Below the pieces are notes generated by a model. That model was not told the DNA's origin. It did no database searches and saw nothing but the letters and a program-made list of their open reading frames with translations. A stretch of DNA of 64,000 nt from Selenomonadales bacterium (GTDB taxonomy: Bacteria > Bacillota > Negativicutes > Selenomonadales > Selenomonadaceae), in assembly GCA_900769615.1 (NCBI GenBank), contig CAAGHH010000012.1, forward strand, positions 36,788 to 100,787. The letters run 5' to 3'. Shown piece after piece: positions 1 through 9,522 of this stretch. The position numbers and the translations under genes were made by a program. Numbering within the stretch: the stretch's first letter is position 1; each line of letters begins with the position of its first letter.

Positions 1-929
1 ACCCCTAAACTCTGCGCTGCACCACGCAGCCCCATAAATAATCCAGTTGCTACCAGCACGGGGATAATCGGTACAAAAACATCACCTAAAGTACGGGAAA
101 TTTTTTGCACCATTGTCATTTGCGCATAAGCTTCTTCTTTATTGGTAGTATTGCCAAAATCAGTACCTTTGACAAATTCAGCAAACACTTTATCAACAAA
201 ACCAGTACCCAGGATAATCTGATACTGAGCTGCCGCAAAGAATTGGCCTTTAACGCCATCAATAGCTTCAATAGCTTTTTCATCCAGCTTGGATTTATCA
301 TTGATGATTAACCGCAGCCGCGTTGCGCAATGCTCGGCATTGCGTACATTTTCGATACCGCCGACATATTTCGTTATAAGCTTAGCCACTCTGACCTCAG
401 CGGGAAGTTTACTCATGGTATCAACTGCCGCCGCAGCTTGCTCATTAATTTTAACCTCGGCATTATCATCGGCAATTACCGCTGCTGCATTTACCGATGA
501 GCTAAGCTCTTTTTGTCCTAAAGCTATCGTAATCTTGTTAAACTCAGCGGCATTAGTTACGATAACTGGCGTAGTAGTATCATAACCAGCGGCTTTAATC
601 GCAGCTGCATCAAATTTTAATAGCAGCTGTCCCTTTTTTACTTTATCACCCTGAGCTACCAGCGCTTCAAAATACTTGCCTGCTAATTTTACCGTATCCA
701 AACCCACATGAATTAATATATCTGCCCCGTTTGCAGCATGTAAACCAATTGCATGTTTCGTAGCGAAAAGCACTGTAACTTCGCCATCAACCGGTGAAAA
801 CACCTTGCCATCAGGTTCACTTACGGCTGCTCCCAGCCCCATAGCACCACTAGCAAAAGCCGGATCACTAACCTCACTAAGCGGTACCAGCTTGCCATTT
901 AGCGGACTATCCAAACGAATATCCTTCAT
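1..929 (-). CDS. PTS sugar permease, IIA-IIB-IIC fusion (5' part only, runs off the window)
   Basis: Phosphotransferase permease that would take up and phosphorylate a sugar. The visible 309 residues hold a glucose-family IIA domain first (about residues 1-130, with the two conserved histidines at H59 in KHAIGL and H74 in IHVGLDTV). A IIB domain follows (about 180-260, phosphorylated cysteine C201 in HCATRLRL). The first membrane part of IIC starts near residue 280. The gene continues past base 1. The start ATG at 929 has a G-rich ribosome site (AGGGGGAT) just upstream. The sucrose/beta-glucoside/trehalose-type IIB suggests a disaccharide, but the substrate cannot be named. The A-B-C order differs from the usual B-C-A order of this family. 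A consensus promoter with repeated operator-like sites lies upstream at 975-1023. Confidence 0.9.
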   Translation of the reverse strand, partial: MKDIRLDSPLNGKLVPLSEVSDPAFASGAMGLGAAVSEPDGKVFSPVDGEVTVLFATKHAIGLHAANGADILIHVGLDTVKLAGKYFEALVAQGDKVKKGQLLLKFDAAAIKAAGYDTTTPVIVTNAAEFNKITIALGQKELSSSVNAAAVIADDNAEVKINEQAAAAVDTMSKLPAEVRVAKLITKYVGGIENVRNAEHCATRLRLIINDKSKLDEKAIEAIDGVKGQFFAAAQYQIILGTGFVDKVFAEFVKGTDFGNTTNKEEAYAQMTMVQKISRTLGDVFVPIIPVLVATGLFMGLRGAAQSLG

Positions 930-970
930 TTTAAAATCCCCCTAAACTAGTTTGAATTTATTCATATCAG

Positions 971-1016
971 GTTATGGAACCAATTTCATGTTTTATTTTA
1001 CAATGTGGAACCGGTT
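971..1016. promoter_or_regulatory. Paired operator-like repeats at the PTS promoter
   Basis: TGGAACC occurs at 975-981 and again at 1006-1012 (plus strand), exactly 31 bases apart or about three helical turns. Each copy sits in a small dyad (GGTT-4-AACC around 971-981; AACCGGTT at 1009-1016). One lies inside the promoter spacer and one near the expected transcription start. This is the layout of a sugar-responsive repressor with two operators. The regulator is not in the window. Confidence 0.5.
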
Positions 1017-1023
1017 TTGTCAA
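995..1023 (-). promoter_or_regulatory. Sigma-70 promoter of the PTS gene
   Basis: On the minus strand TTGACA (1018-1023) is followed by a 17-base spacer and TAAAAT (995-1000), an almost consensus promoter 66 bases before the PTS start codon. The spacer contains AACCGGTTCCA, and a second GGTTCCA copy lies downstream of the -10. Confidence 0.75.
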
Positions 1024-1030
1024 CCAAATA

Positions 1031-1064
1031 AAAATTCCTTTCTCGTATTTTTTCGAGAAAGGAA
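1031..1064 (-). terminator. Intrinsic terminator after dnaB
   Basis: An 11-bp perfect stem (TTCCTTTCTCG with CGAGAAAGGAA, 1035-1064) is followed on the minus strand by TTTTTATTT. It lies 12 bases beyond the dnaB stop and closes the yybS-gdpP-rplI-lonC-dnaB operon. Confidence 0.85.
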
Positions 1065-1075
1065 CGTATTTTATC

Positions 1076-2404
1076 TTATTGTACCAGCAGGTCCCGAAAT
1101 TTCGTATATTCTTTTTGAAAGAATAACGATATGGTATCAACAGGACCATTACGATGCTTAGCCACAATAATATCGGTTATATTTTTGTTTTCTGTATCTT
1201 TATCATAATAATCTTCCCGATAAAGAAACATTACTATATCTGCGTCCTGCTCTAACGAACCTGATTCACGCAGATCGGACAGCATCGGTTTTTTTATTTG
1301 ACGGCTCTCCACCGAACGCGACAACTGCGAAAGTGCGATAACTGGTAAATCCAGCTCTCTAGCTAATGCTTTTAAAGAACGAGAGATTTCCGAGATTTCC
1401 TGTTGCCGGTTATCACCATTTTTACTGGGACGCCCCTGCATTAACTGCAAATAGTCGATGATGATAAGGTCCAGGCCATGTTCAGCCTTAAGCCGACGCG
1501 CCTTGGATCTAAGTTCCATGACAGTTATACCAGCAGTATCATCAATATATATCGGCGCACGGCTTAAAGTATCGGCTACATGTACCAGCTTATTCCACTC
1601 CTGCGTATCAAGCTGTCCTGTGCGCAATTTAGTCGCATCAATACCGCCTTCGGCACATAACATACGTTGCATCAGCTGCTCTTTGCTCATTTCCAAGGAG
1701 AAAAAAGCTACCTTGCCGCCATGAGTACCAACATAGCTTGCTATATTCAGCGTAAACGCCGTCTTACCCATTGAAGGACGCGCTGCTACCAAAATTAAAT
1801 CGGATTTTTGCAAACCGGCGGTCAGCTTATCTAAGTCTTTAAAACCAGAACTAATCCCCGTAAGACCACCTTTTGATTCATAAAGGACATTTATCCGCTC
1901 AAATGTGCGCATTACAATGCTCTTCATAGATTCAAAAGCACCGCCATTTTGCCGATTAGCTACTGCTAGAATCTTTTTTTCGGCATCGTCCATAATATTT
2001 TCAACATCGGTATTATCTTCATAAGCAGCACTGGCTATAGCTGTTGCCGCATTGATAAGACTGCGAAGCTCAGCTTTTTCTTTAACTATTTTAGCATGAT
2101 AAACCACGTTAGCCGCCGTTGGCACAGCATTGGCTAACTGGGTAATAAAAGCCAAACCGCCGATTTTATCTAATTGCTCACTTTTGCGCAATTGCTCCGT
2201 AAGCGTAACCAAATCAACGGCTTCATCATTATTTTGCAATTGAACCATCGCTTCATAAACAATCCGGTGCGCCTCACGATAAAAATCATCCGGCTGTAAT
2301 ATTTCCTGCACCTCAGCAATGGCTTCTTTTTTTATTAGCATCGCCCCTAAAACAGCCTGCTCGGCCTCAATGTTCTGGGGTGGGACGCGTTCAGGTAACG
2401 CCAT
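1076..2404 (-). CDS. dnaB: Replicative DNA helicase DnaB
   Basis: Hexameric 5'-3' helicase that unwinds DNA ahead of the replisome. The 442-residue protein has the N-terminal DnaB domain (starting PERVPPQNIEAEQAVLG) and a RecA-type C-terminal domain with Walker A ARPSMGKTAF and the DYLQLM motif. I chose ATG 2404 over the upstream start at 2428, because AAAGGA lies 7 bases before it and the result matches the usual family start. The gene lies 20 bases after the Lon-like gene and is the last gene of its operon. Length and motifs are normal and there is no intein. Confidence 0.97.
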   Translation of the reverse strand: MALPERVPPQNIEAEQAVLGAMLIKKEAIAEVQEILQPDDFYREAHRIVYEAMVQLQNNDEAVDLVTLTEQLRKSEQLDKIGGLAFITQLANAVPTAANVVYHAKIVKEKAELRSLINAATAIASAAYEDNTDVENIMDDAEKKILAVANRQNGGAFESMKSIVMRTFERINVLYESKGGLTGISSGFKDLDKLTAGLQKSDLILVAARPSMGKTAFTLNIASYVGTHGGKVAFFSLEMSKEQLMQRMLCAEGGIDATKLRTGQLDTQEWNKLVHVADTLSRAPIYIDDTAGITVMELRSKARRLKAEHGLDLIIIDYLQLMQGRPSKNGDNRQQEISEISRSLKALARELDLPVIALSQLSRSVESRQIKKPMLSDLRESGSLEQDADIVMFLYREDYYDKDTENKNITDIIVAKHRNGPVDTISLFFQKEYTKFRDLLVQ

Positions 2405-2424
2405 AATTATCCTTTCTGCCAAAT

Positions 2425-4401
2425 TCAATCAGCAAATATCAATTCAAAAGCTTCTTTAGCAGTTTCAACCGGATGAATATCTAACCCCAAGAGCTCCAAG
2501 GGTATATCCTTTTCATTTTCCTTCGGAATAATCAGTGTCTTTACCCCCGCTTGCCGAGCTCCATAGGCCTTTTCAAATACACCACCTACAGGGCGCACCC
2601 GTCCTTGTAAAGATATTTCACCCGTTACCGCTATATCCTGCCTGATTTTACGGCCAGTCACCGCACTGGTAATAACCGCTAAAATAGCCGTACCAGCTGA
2701 TGGTCCATCAATATTGCCACCACCAATGACATTTATATGCACATCATAGTCGTGAATATCCTTGCCGGTAAGCTGACGCATAACCGACGCGGCATTAAAT
2801 ACTGAATCTTTAGCCATTGAACCAGCGGTTTCATTAAACCTTACCGTTCCTTTGCCTTTTTCATGCGCAGGAAAAGCCACCGCTTCGATTTCAATTACTG
2901 AACCTAAAAAGCCTGCTACCCCTAGACCAAAAATATGCCCAGCAGCCGCCTTATCAGCAGCTTTTTTCGTTACAAACGGGAAAAGCCGGCTTACCTGCGC
3001 GACTTCATAAATATCTGCTTTTTGCAAAATAACCGCTGGTACTTCACCATTTTGCAAATCAGCTAACGTCATCGTGTCAGCTAAATTGCTTTTTTCCAAA
3101 GCCAGACTATACGCATCAGCTAAAATATTTATCGCTTTACGCCCTTCTATCGTATATTCACTTATAAGTTCTGCCACGCCATCAGCTAACGTTACTTTTA
3201 ATTTAGCGGCAGCATTTTGCACAATCTCCTGAATATGTTTTGGCGTCAGTGGTTCAAAATAAATTTCAGCACAGCGCGAACGGAGGGCCGGATTTATATG
3301 TGAAGCATCACGCGTAGTTGCGCCAATCAGTACAAAGTCCGCCGGTGCCCCTTCCGCAAAAAGTTTATGAATATACGGCGGTACATGATCATCAGTCGGA
3401 TCATAATACGCCGATTCAAAATACGCTCTTTTATCCTCTAAGACCTTCAATAATTTATTTTGCAGCATCTCATCCATTTCACCAATTTCATCAATGAATA
3501 AAATTCCGCCATGCGCATCAGTAACAAGACCTGGTTTTGGTTCCGGCACGCCGCTATCAGCCAAATTTTTCTGCGCCCCTTGGTAAATCGGATCATGAAC
3601 CGATCCCAATAATGGATTGGTCATATCACGGGGGTCCCAGCGCAAAGTCGTACCATCGGTTTCAATAAATGGCGCATCCTCGGCAAAAGGCGACACCGCT
3701 TTTTTACTAGCTGCCGCCAGCACCAGCCGAGCCGCCGTGGTTTTACCTACCCCCGGCGGACCATAAAGCAGCAAATGCTGTGGATATGGTGAACTTAATT
3801 TAGCCAATAATGACTTTACAGCCCGTTGTTGACCTACGACTTCCGCAAAGCTCTGCGGTCTTAAAAGTTCCATCACGGATTGCGTTAAATGTATTTTTTC
3901 TAATCGCTCTAAATTTTCCCGTTTTTGCTTATCCTGCGGTGATTCAAGCTTAGGCTCTTCCTCTTTGATAACCTGCTCGCGAATATCATTTACATAATCC
4001 TGATGGTCTTTTTCCATCTTTTCCGTAACTTTTTTCTCAATACTGTTTTCTACTTTGCGCCGGGCAATTAAATCAGCTGCTTTTTCAGACAGTTTTTCCA
4101 GCAGTTTAGGAATATCTGCCTCTTTAGGAGCTGGGCTTATCATCGGATCTTCGGCTAAAATACGCTGCAAAGCCAAAACCCGTTCGGCTCTTTCACTCGA
4201 ACGAAGCAAGGTAAGCGCTTGCATTTTGCCAGCCAGCAATACCAATTTTTCCGTACCGTATATATCTACTAAGATGGCATATAATGCCTCTATTTCACGG
4301 TCAATATCATTATTTAATTCTTGACGTATAACAGGAGCAGGCTGAGCCTGCTCCTTATTTTTAAATAATTTGCTTAAAATATTTTTTAAAAACATCATCA
4401 T
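2425..4401 (-). CDS. lonC: Lon-family ATP-dependent protease, LonC/LonB type
   Basis: AAA+ protease of 658 residues. It has a long charged N-terminal region (about 1-170, predicted helical) and an AAA+ module with Walker A GPPGVGKT near residue 214 and Walker B ILFIDEIGEM. The C-terminal Lon protease domain carries the catalytic serine in GPSAGTAI and the lysine in VFEKAYGARQAG. It lacks the N-terminal substrate domain of LonA, which places it with the LonB/LonC group. The start overlaps the rplI stop (TAATG), so translation is probably coupled. Three ATG codons in a row (4401, 4398, 4395) leave the exact start open. Position between rplI and dnaB fits the yybS-yybT-rplI-dnaB cluster of Firmicutes. 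LonB versus LonC is inferred from length and layout only. Confidence 0.88.
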   Translation of the reverse strand: MMMFLKNILSKLFKNKEQAQPAPVIRQELNNDIDREIEALYAILVDIYGTEKLVLLAGKMQALTLLRSSERAERVLALQRILAEDPMISPAPKEADIPKLLEKLSEKAADLIARRKVENSIEKKVTEKMEKDHQDYVNDIREQVIKEEEPKLESPQDKQKRENLERLEKIHLTQSVMELLRPQSFAEVVGQQRAVKSLLAKLSSPYPQHLLLYGPPGVGKTTAARLVLAAASKKAVSPFAEDAPFIETDGTTLRWDPRDMTNPLLGSVHDPIYQGAQKNLADSGVPEPKPGLVTDAHGGILFIDEIGEMDEMLQNKLLKVLEDKRAYFESAYYDPTDDHVPPYIHKLFAEGAPADFVLIGATTRDASHINPALRSRCAEIYFEPLTPKHIQEIVQNAAAKLKVTLADGVAELISEYTIEGRKAINILADAYSLALEKSNLADTMTLADLQNGEVPAVILQKADIYEVAQVSRLFPFVTKKAADKAAAGHIFGLGVAGFLGSVIEIEAVAFPAHEKGKGTVRFNETAGSMAKDSVFNAASVMRQLTGKDIHDYDVHINVIGGGNIDGPSAGTAILAVITSAVTGRKIRQDIAVTGEISLQGRVRPVGGVFEKAYGARQAGVKTLIIPKENEKDIPLELLGLDIHPVETAKEAFELIFAD

Positions 4402-4844
4402 TACTTAGCCACAACATTAACTTTAATCGTGCTGGTAACTGACGGATGTACCTTGATTACTGCTTCATAGACGCCAGTTCCCGTAACATCACCTTTGATG
4501 GTAATTTTTCGTTTATCAACTTCAATATTTGTTTTTTTCAATGCTGCCGCCACGTCTTTTCCCGTAACGGAACCAAACAGCCGGCCACCTTCACCAATTT
4601 TTACGGGAATGGTTACCGTCACTTTTTCTAATTGAGCAGCCATCAGCTTGGCTTCATCGGTGGCCATAGCATCTTTCCGTGCTTTCGAGCCCGCCTGAGC
4701 TTTCGCTACATTCAGATTTTCGGCATTTGCTAATACCGCTGCTTTACGCGGAAGCAAAAAATTACGGCCATAGCCTTCGGATACTTCGACAATATCGCCT
4801 TTTTTACCAAGTTTTTTAACGTCCTGCTGAAGAATTACTTTCAT
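4401..4844 (-). CDS. rplI: 50S ribosomal protein L9
   Basis: L9 (147 residues) binds 23S rRNA and helps keep the reading frame. The N-terminal signature MKVILQQDVKKLGKKGD with GYGRNFLLP is typical, and the C-terminal L9 domain follows. ATG 4844 is preferred to ATG 4853, because the AGGAG site sits 10 bases before it and the protein then begins with the family start. It overlaps the end of gdpP by 29 bases and its stop overlaps the Lon-like gene start by one base, so all three are likely co-translated. Confidence 0.97.
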   Translation of the reverse strand: MKVILQQDVKKLGKKGDIVEVSEGYGRNFLLPRKAAVLANAENLNVAKAQAGSKARKDAMATDEAKLMAAQLEKVTVTIPVKIGEGGRLFGSVTGKDVAAALKKTNIEVDKRKITIKGDVTGTGVYEAVIKVHPSVTSTIKVNVVAK

Positions 4845-6825
4845 CTTTATCATTCTCCTCGATATATTTTTTACTAATTTCTATAACTTTAGCCTTAATA
4901 TCAGCTAAATTACCACCTTTAACCTGCGCACCAGCTACATTCTGATGACCACCGCCGCCAAAGGCTTCCATAATAACCTGAACATTGAGCTCACCAGTTG
5001 AACGAGCTGATAGCCCAACAGTATCATTGGTGAGCTGAAAAATCACTATACTCATGCGAACATTTTCTACTCGCAGCAAGGAATCAGCTGCCTGAGCGGC
5101 AATAACCTGACAATTAGCCATTGTATCTGGTATCGTCGATATGATAAGACCGCCATTGTATAATTCTGAGCGCGCTTTAGTACGTGCCAATGCTACCGTT
5201 GTATCATAATCAGAACGGAATAAATGCCTTACCATAACCGGATCTGCCCCGCTGCGACGAAGATACGCCGCAGCATCAAAGGTACGCACACCCGTCTGCA
5301 CAGCAAAATTTTTCGTATCAACCACAATGCCTGAATAAAGCGCCGTCGCATCAAAGCGGGAGATGCGAATATCCTCACTAAAATACATCAAAAGTTCAGT
5401 AACCAGCTCACTAGTTGAACTTGAAGCCGGTTCAATATAAACCAGCAGCGGATTTTTTATAAAGCTCTCACTGCGACGATGATGATCAATAACCACTACC
5501 TGATGTATCCGTTCCAAAAGCGACGGATCGGCTACTAAATGGGGTATATGCGTATCAACTACTATCAAAACCGGATTTAACGCCGTCATCGTCTTGATAT
5601 CTTCTGGATGTACGAACAGGCCCTCATATTCTTCCTGATCTTTGATAAGTTCCCTGAATTTATCAATGCCTTCATTCATATCAGAAAGCACTATATGAAC
5701 TGGCTTTTTTAGCTCCCGTGCCATCTTGGCTACGCCCATAGCTGCCCCAAAGCAGTCAAAATCCTCGTTATGATGTCCCATAACAAAAACTTCATCGGCG
5801 CCTTCCATTATTTCCCTGACGGCATGTGCAACTACCCTAGCCTTAACGCGAGTATGTTTTTCCACGGCCTTGGCTCTGCCACCAAAGAATTGCGTTTTTC
5901 CACCTAGCTGAACCGCTACCTGATCACCACCGCGTCCTAGTGCTAAATCAAGTCCAGCTTGAGCTTGTGCCCCCAGCTCGGCTAATGTCTGATTTTCGGC
6001 TACAGCAACTCCCATCGAAAGCGTTACTTGCAGTCGATTTGTGCTCGTAAGCTGTCTTACTTTGTCAAGTACATCAAACCGCTCTTGCATTGCCTGATCC
6101 AAAGCAGCTTTGGTAAGCACTACAACATAAGCATCCTCAGATACTCGCCGCATATAACCAGCTAGATTTTTTATCCATTTATCTAAGGCCTGATTTACTG
6201 CCAGCAGCAATGAAGTCCTTTCCGCTTCGGTCTGCCCTTGCATGACTTCATCATAATTATCAATTTGAATATTTACTAGTACCGTCCGGCTTTGCTGATA
6301 AGTATTTTTTAACTCCTCATGATTAGTGACATCCTGCACATAAAGCACCATCATTTGCTCTTGATGCGGTGCGGTCTTTACTGGCCGGTACCATACCTTA
6401 TAGTAACGCGTTTCATGAGCAAAGATATACTCGCCTTCCTGTCCCCAGATAGGATTTACAATTATCCCCGGCCAAACATCCTTGATATCAGTCCCCTGCT
6501 CTAACTTATTACCAACGTAACGGGCAAGCTGTTCATTGCTCCATAAAAGCCGGCCTTCGTTATTTACGACTAAAACTGCCTGTGGCAATTCTTCAACCGC
6601 ATAATTTACCATTTCATTGATATTTTTTACTACATTGCGGCAATAACGCTCGAATCGCCGGGAACGATCTACACACCGCTCGCGAGCAAATGATACTAAT
6701 GCCAGCCAAACAACGCCAGCTATAGCAGCTACATAGTAATTATAGCAGGAAAGCACCATGATTAACACCAGCATAATAAGCAGATGTATTGTCAAATCAA
6801 TCCACGCTGATAGATTCCGTGGCAT
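4816..6825 (-). CDS. gdpP: Cyclic-di-AMP phosphodiesterase GdpP (DHH family)
   Basis: Membrane-bound enzyme that hydrolyses cyclic di-AMP. The 669-residue protein has two N-terminal membrane helices (about 10-50), a PAS-like domain (about 75-170) and a degenerate GGDEF domain ending in GRGGDQVAVQ. A DHH/DHHA1 phosphodiesterase follows, with VMGHHNEDFDCFGAAMG, VVDTHIP, VVIDHHRR and GGGGHQNVAGAQ. All metal-binding aspartates and histidines expected of the family are visible. Gene order yybS-gdpP-rplI matches Bacillus yybS-yybT-rplI. The stop lies inside rplI. Confidence 0.95.
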   Translation of the reverse strand: MPRNLSAWIDLTIHLLIMLVLIMVLSCYNYYVAAIAGVVWLALVSFARERCVDRSRRFERYCRNVVKNINEMVNYAVEELPQAVLVVNNEGRLLWSNEQLARYVGNKLEQGTDIKDVWPGIIVNPIWGQEGEYIFAHETRYYKVWYRPVKTAPHQEQMMVLYVQDVTNHEELKNTYQQSRTVLVNIQIDNYDEVMQGQTEAERTSLLLAVNQALDKWIKNLAGYMRRVSEDAYVVVLTKAALDQAMQERFDVLDKVRQLTSTNRLQVTLSMGVAVAENQTLAELGAQAQAGLDLALGRGGDQVAVQLGGKTQFFGGRAKAVEKHTRVKARVVAHAVREIMEGADEVFVMGHHNEDFDCFGAAMGVAKMARELKKPVHIVLSDMNEGIDKFRELIKDQEEYEGLFVHPEDIKTMTALNPVLIVVDTHIPHLVADPSLLERIHQVVVIDHHRRSESFIKNPLLVYIEPASSSTSELVTELLMYFSEDIRISRFDATALYSGIVVDTKNFAVQTGVRTFDAAAYLRRSGADPVMVRHLFRSDYDTTVALARTKARSELYNGGLIISTIPDTMANCQVIAAQAADSLLRVENVRMSIVIFQLTNDTVGLSARSTGELNVQVIMEAFGGGGHQNVAGAQVKGGNLADIKAKVIEISKKYIEENDKDESNSSAGR

Positions 6826-6836
6826 TAATCCTCACC

Positions 6837-7799
6837 TCATTTTCGCAATCGCGCTGCAAATCGCCGGCGATAATCAAAAATCATATCAATTAAACCGGTC
6901 ATTGCTACCAGCTGCGCCAAAAAGCCATTCATGACAATCATAATATAAATAATTGTCCGCACTAAGACGTTTAGCTTGAAATGACGCATAATACAATGGG
7001 CTAACGCCAAGCCTTGTACCAGTCCCGCAAAAATTGCCAGCATATTGGCATTTAAAGCTGCCTGATACAATAAATCAATATGACGGGTTCCGCCCCAATA
7101 TAAGCCGACCAGCGCAAAACCAAACAAATACAGGAAAAACTTTGGAAGACGCCACTCGCCAAATGGCGGAAATTCCCGCACTGAATGTCCTAGGCGCCTT
7201 AAAACCCGACTGCTGACCATATAGCCAATAACCGTATCCACCAGCCCCATCATCATGACAACTAACGGCAACAGCAAAGCCAGCATCGACATTGCCTGCG
7301 TTATTTCCGCTTGACTTTGCTGCAATGTAGCAGCATCAACGCCCATATCAGCATATACCTCAAGCGAGGTTGTAAATGCTTCCTTCAATACATCCATTTG
7401 CGATGTCAAAGGATTTATCGCCGTTACCGCAAATAATAAAGCTAAAGCGGATATTTTGCCGGCAAGTGATGCCAAAAGTGCCAAACCAAAGGTTTTGGCT
7501 CCGCTCCAAGCCTTGCGAAACCCTAAGCCAAGTACCAGTCCCGTTGGCGCAAATGACAGCACCATTCTAAGTGAAACCATTGGCTCGATAACTAAGGCCA
7601 TAATTATACCAGCGACAAAAACCGCCATAATCCCCCAGCGCCAGCCATGCCGGACTACTAATATTACGATAGGCAATGCCCAGATAAGTGCTGCTATCAT
7701 ACCGACTACCGGTAAATAAACAGCCGCCAGCGCCAGCACCACAGTAATAGCTGCCAGCAAGCCACTCTCGGTAAGCGGGGTGATTCTATGTTGATTCAT
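6837..7799 (-). CDS. DUF2232 (YybS-like) membrane protein
   Basis: Integral membrane protein of 320 residues with about eight hydrophobic helices and a basic C-terminal end (FDYRRRFAARLRK). It belongs by content and position to the DUF2232/YybS family that precedes gdpP in Firmicutes. Its role is unknown. ATG 7799 is chosen because AAAGGA lies 8 bases before it; the upstream start at 7823 has no such site. It is 11 bases from gdpP and is probably the first gene of the gdpP-rplI-lonC-dnaB operon. Confidence 0.85.
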   Translation of the reverse strand: MNQHRITPLTESGLLAAITVVLALAAVYLPVVGMIAALIWALPIVILVVRHGWRWGIMAVFVAGIIMALVIEPMVSLRMVLSFAPTGLVLGLGFRKAWSGAKTFGLALLASLAGKISALALLFAVTAINPLTSQMDVLKEAFTTSLEVYADMGVDAATLQQSQAEITQAMSMLALLLPLVVMMMGLVDTVIGYMVSSRVLRRLGHSVREFPPFGEWRLPKFFLYLFGFALVGLYWGGTRHIDLLYQAALNANMLAIFAGLVQGLALAHCIMRHFKLNVLVRTIIYIMIVMNGFLAQLVAMTGLIDMIFDYRRRFAARLRK

Positions 7800-7870
7800 T
7801 TCGTCATCCTTTCTAAAAACCATTCTTCATTATAACAGAAATCATTTTTCATGTCTTGCCAGCAGGTACT

Positions 7871-7906
7871 AATAAAGACTGCCGCATACTTGCAGCAGTC
7901 TTTATT
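7871..7906 (-). terminator. Hairpin after the phosphohexomutase gene
   Basis: AATAAAGACTGC (7871-7882) pairs perfectly with GCAGTCTTTATT (7895-7906). It lies just past the stop of the mutase gene on the minus strand. The T-run is short (CTTTATTAG), so termination may be partial. Confidence 0.6.
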
Positions 7907-7925
7907 GGTACTTTAACTTAAAATT

Positions 7926-9434
7926 TTACTCGTTAAAAACGCTCATATCAAGACCAGCAAATCCAGCCAGCAAATCCTTAACAGTAGCAGCGATGACTTT
8001 TACGCCACCTTGTTTACGGCTCTCCACATTAAGCGGCATGTTAGGATCATGTAAGCTCATGCGCAAAAGTGCCCAGCCGTCAGGAAATACCAGTCTAACC
8101 CCTTCATACGATGGTTTAGCTATTTTTATGCCTTTTTGCTCGGCCCGCTCCGCAAACGTTTTTAATACGCCTTGTCCGTAAGCTCTGAAATCTTCCTCAC
8201 CCTTAATTTTAAGGCGATACTCTTTTCCTTCAGCCGGTTCGCCTAAAGCCGCTATATAATCTGCTAAATGGCGTCCCTTGCTCTTGGCCTTAGCAGCCGC
8301 AATCAAAAGTTTTACTGCTAAATAAGCACCATCATCAAGGTAATAATTTTCCGAAAGTGCACCATGTCCCGAGGTTTCTATAGCTAGTGGTGAAGTAACA
8401 CCCGCTTTATTCTGACGGATACACTCATCAATAACATTCTTGTAGCCGCGCATATAACGCAGATGCTTCAGCCCGAGTTCCTTTTCCAAAAATACCGTCA
8501 GCTCATCACTCGTTACCGAATCAGTAATAATAGTGCTGCCTGGATAATCCGGTGCCAAAATAGCTGCCATCATCGCAATCAGCGCATTGCGGTTTATTTC
8601 CTGACCATTTTTCAAAACCGCACTCATACGGTCAACATCAGTATCAAAGATGAGACCTAAATCTGCATGACTGTCCAGCACTGCTTTTTTGATAGCTGCC
8701 ATCGCCTGCTTGTTTTCCGGATTAGGAATATGATTAGGGAAATGACCATCCGGCTCCAAAAATACACTGCCAGTAGTATCAGCTCCTAAACGGCCGAGAA
8801 TTTGCGTAGCAAAGAACCCGCCAGCACCATTTCCGGCATCAACTACCACATGCATACCTTTCAAGGGCTGATTTTCACCGCCAAGTTCCAAACGGATTTT
8901 CTTGCGCAAATGATGACAGTAACGCTCCATCAAATCATATTTTTGGGCTTTAGCTACATCACCTTCAACAACTGGACAATGCGCTGCATTTTGCAAAATG
9001 GTAATGATATCTTCATGTTCAACACCGCCATCTTTAGTAAAGAATTTCAAGCCATTGCGGTTAAATGGCAAATGACTAGCGGTAATCATAATGGAACCGT
9101 CCATCTTAGTCTCAGGAAATACCGTTGCCATAAACATCGACGGTGTAGAAGCCATACCGCAGTCAACTGTAACTGCACCAGCAGCTGTAAGCGCATTAAG
9201 CACCGCTTTTTTTAATGCTGCTGCCGAGATTCTGGAATCATGACCAACAGCGACTCTTAATTTTTTCTTATCCTTGCCAGTGCGTTCAGCTAAAAATTCA
9301 AGAAAGCCTGACGTAATGACATTGGCTGCATCCGTAGTCAAATTAACTGGTTCATCAGCAATGCCTTCAATAGCAACGCCACGAACATCACTGCCATTAG
9401 CCAGCTTCATCAGTTTTTTCTCTGGAATAATCAT
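7926..9434 (-). CDS. Phosphoglucomutase/phosphomannomutase (alpha-D-phosphohexomutase)
   Basis: Enzyme that interconverts hexose 1- and 6-phosphates through a phosphoserine. In 502 residues it shows the active-site serine loop ITASHLPFNRNG, the metal loop DTDVDRMS and the sugar-binding loop ETSGHGAL in the usual order. ATG 9434 has AGGGGGC 7 bases upstream, so the TTG three bases earlier is not needed. It lies downstream of a SIS-domain sugar-phosphate isomerase, which suggests a joint role in making sugar nucleotides for the envelope. Substrate (glucose, mannose or other hexose) cannot be decided here. Confidence 0.92.
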   Translation of the reverse strand: MIIPEKKLMKLANGSDVRGVAIEGIADEPVNLTTDAANVITSGFLEFLAERTGKDKKKLRVAVGHDSRISAAALKKAVLNALTAAGAVTVDCGMASTPSMFMATVFPETKMDGSIMITASHLPFNRNGLKFFTKDGGVEHEDIITILQNAAHCPVVEGDVAKAQKYDLMERYCHHLRKKIRLELGGENQPLKGMHVVVDAGNGAGGFFATQILGRLGADTTGSVFLEPDGHFPNHIPNPENKQAMAAIKKAVLDSHADLGLIFDTDVDRMSAVLKNGQEINRNALIAMMAAILAPDYPGSTIITDSVTSDELTVFLEKELGLKHLRYMRGYKNVIDECIRQNKAGVTSPLAIETSGHGALSENYYLDDGAYLAVKLLIAAAKAKSKGRHLADYIAALGEPAEGKEYRLKIKGEEDFRAYGQGVLKTFAERAEQKGIKIAKPSYEGVRLVFPDGWALLRMSLHDPNMPLNVESRKQGGVKVIAATVKDLLAGFAGLDMSVFNE

Positions 9435-9522
9435 CAAAATGCCCCCTTAGCAACATTTTATTTTTTATAAAACAAAAATTCCGCTGCTTGTATTATTCCC
9501 TGTTAGCAGGCTATTTCCCTTT

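Noticed and set aside
952..1161. 69-residue plus-strand ORF before dnaB
   Set aside because: It covers the PTS promoter and the end of dnaB and has no ribosome site.
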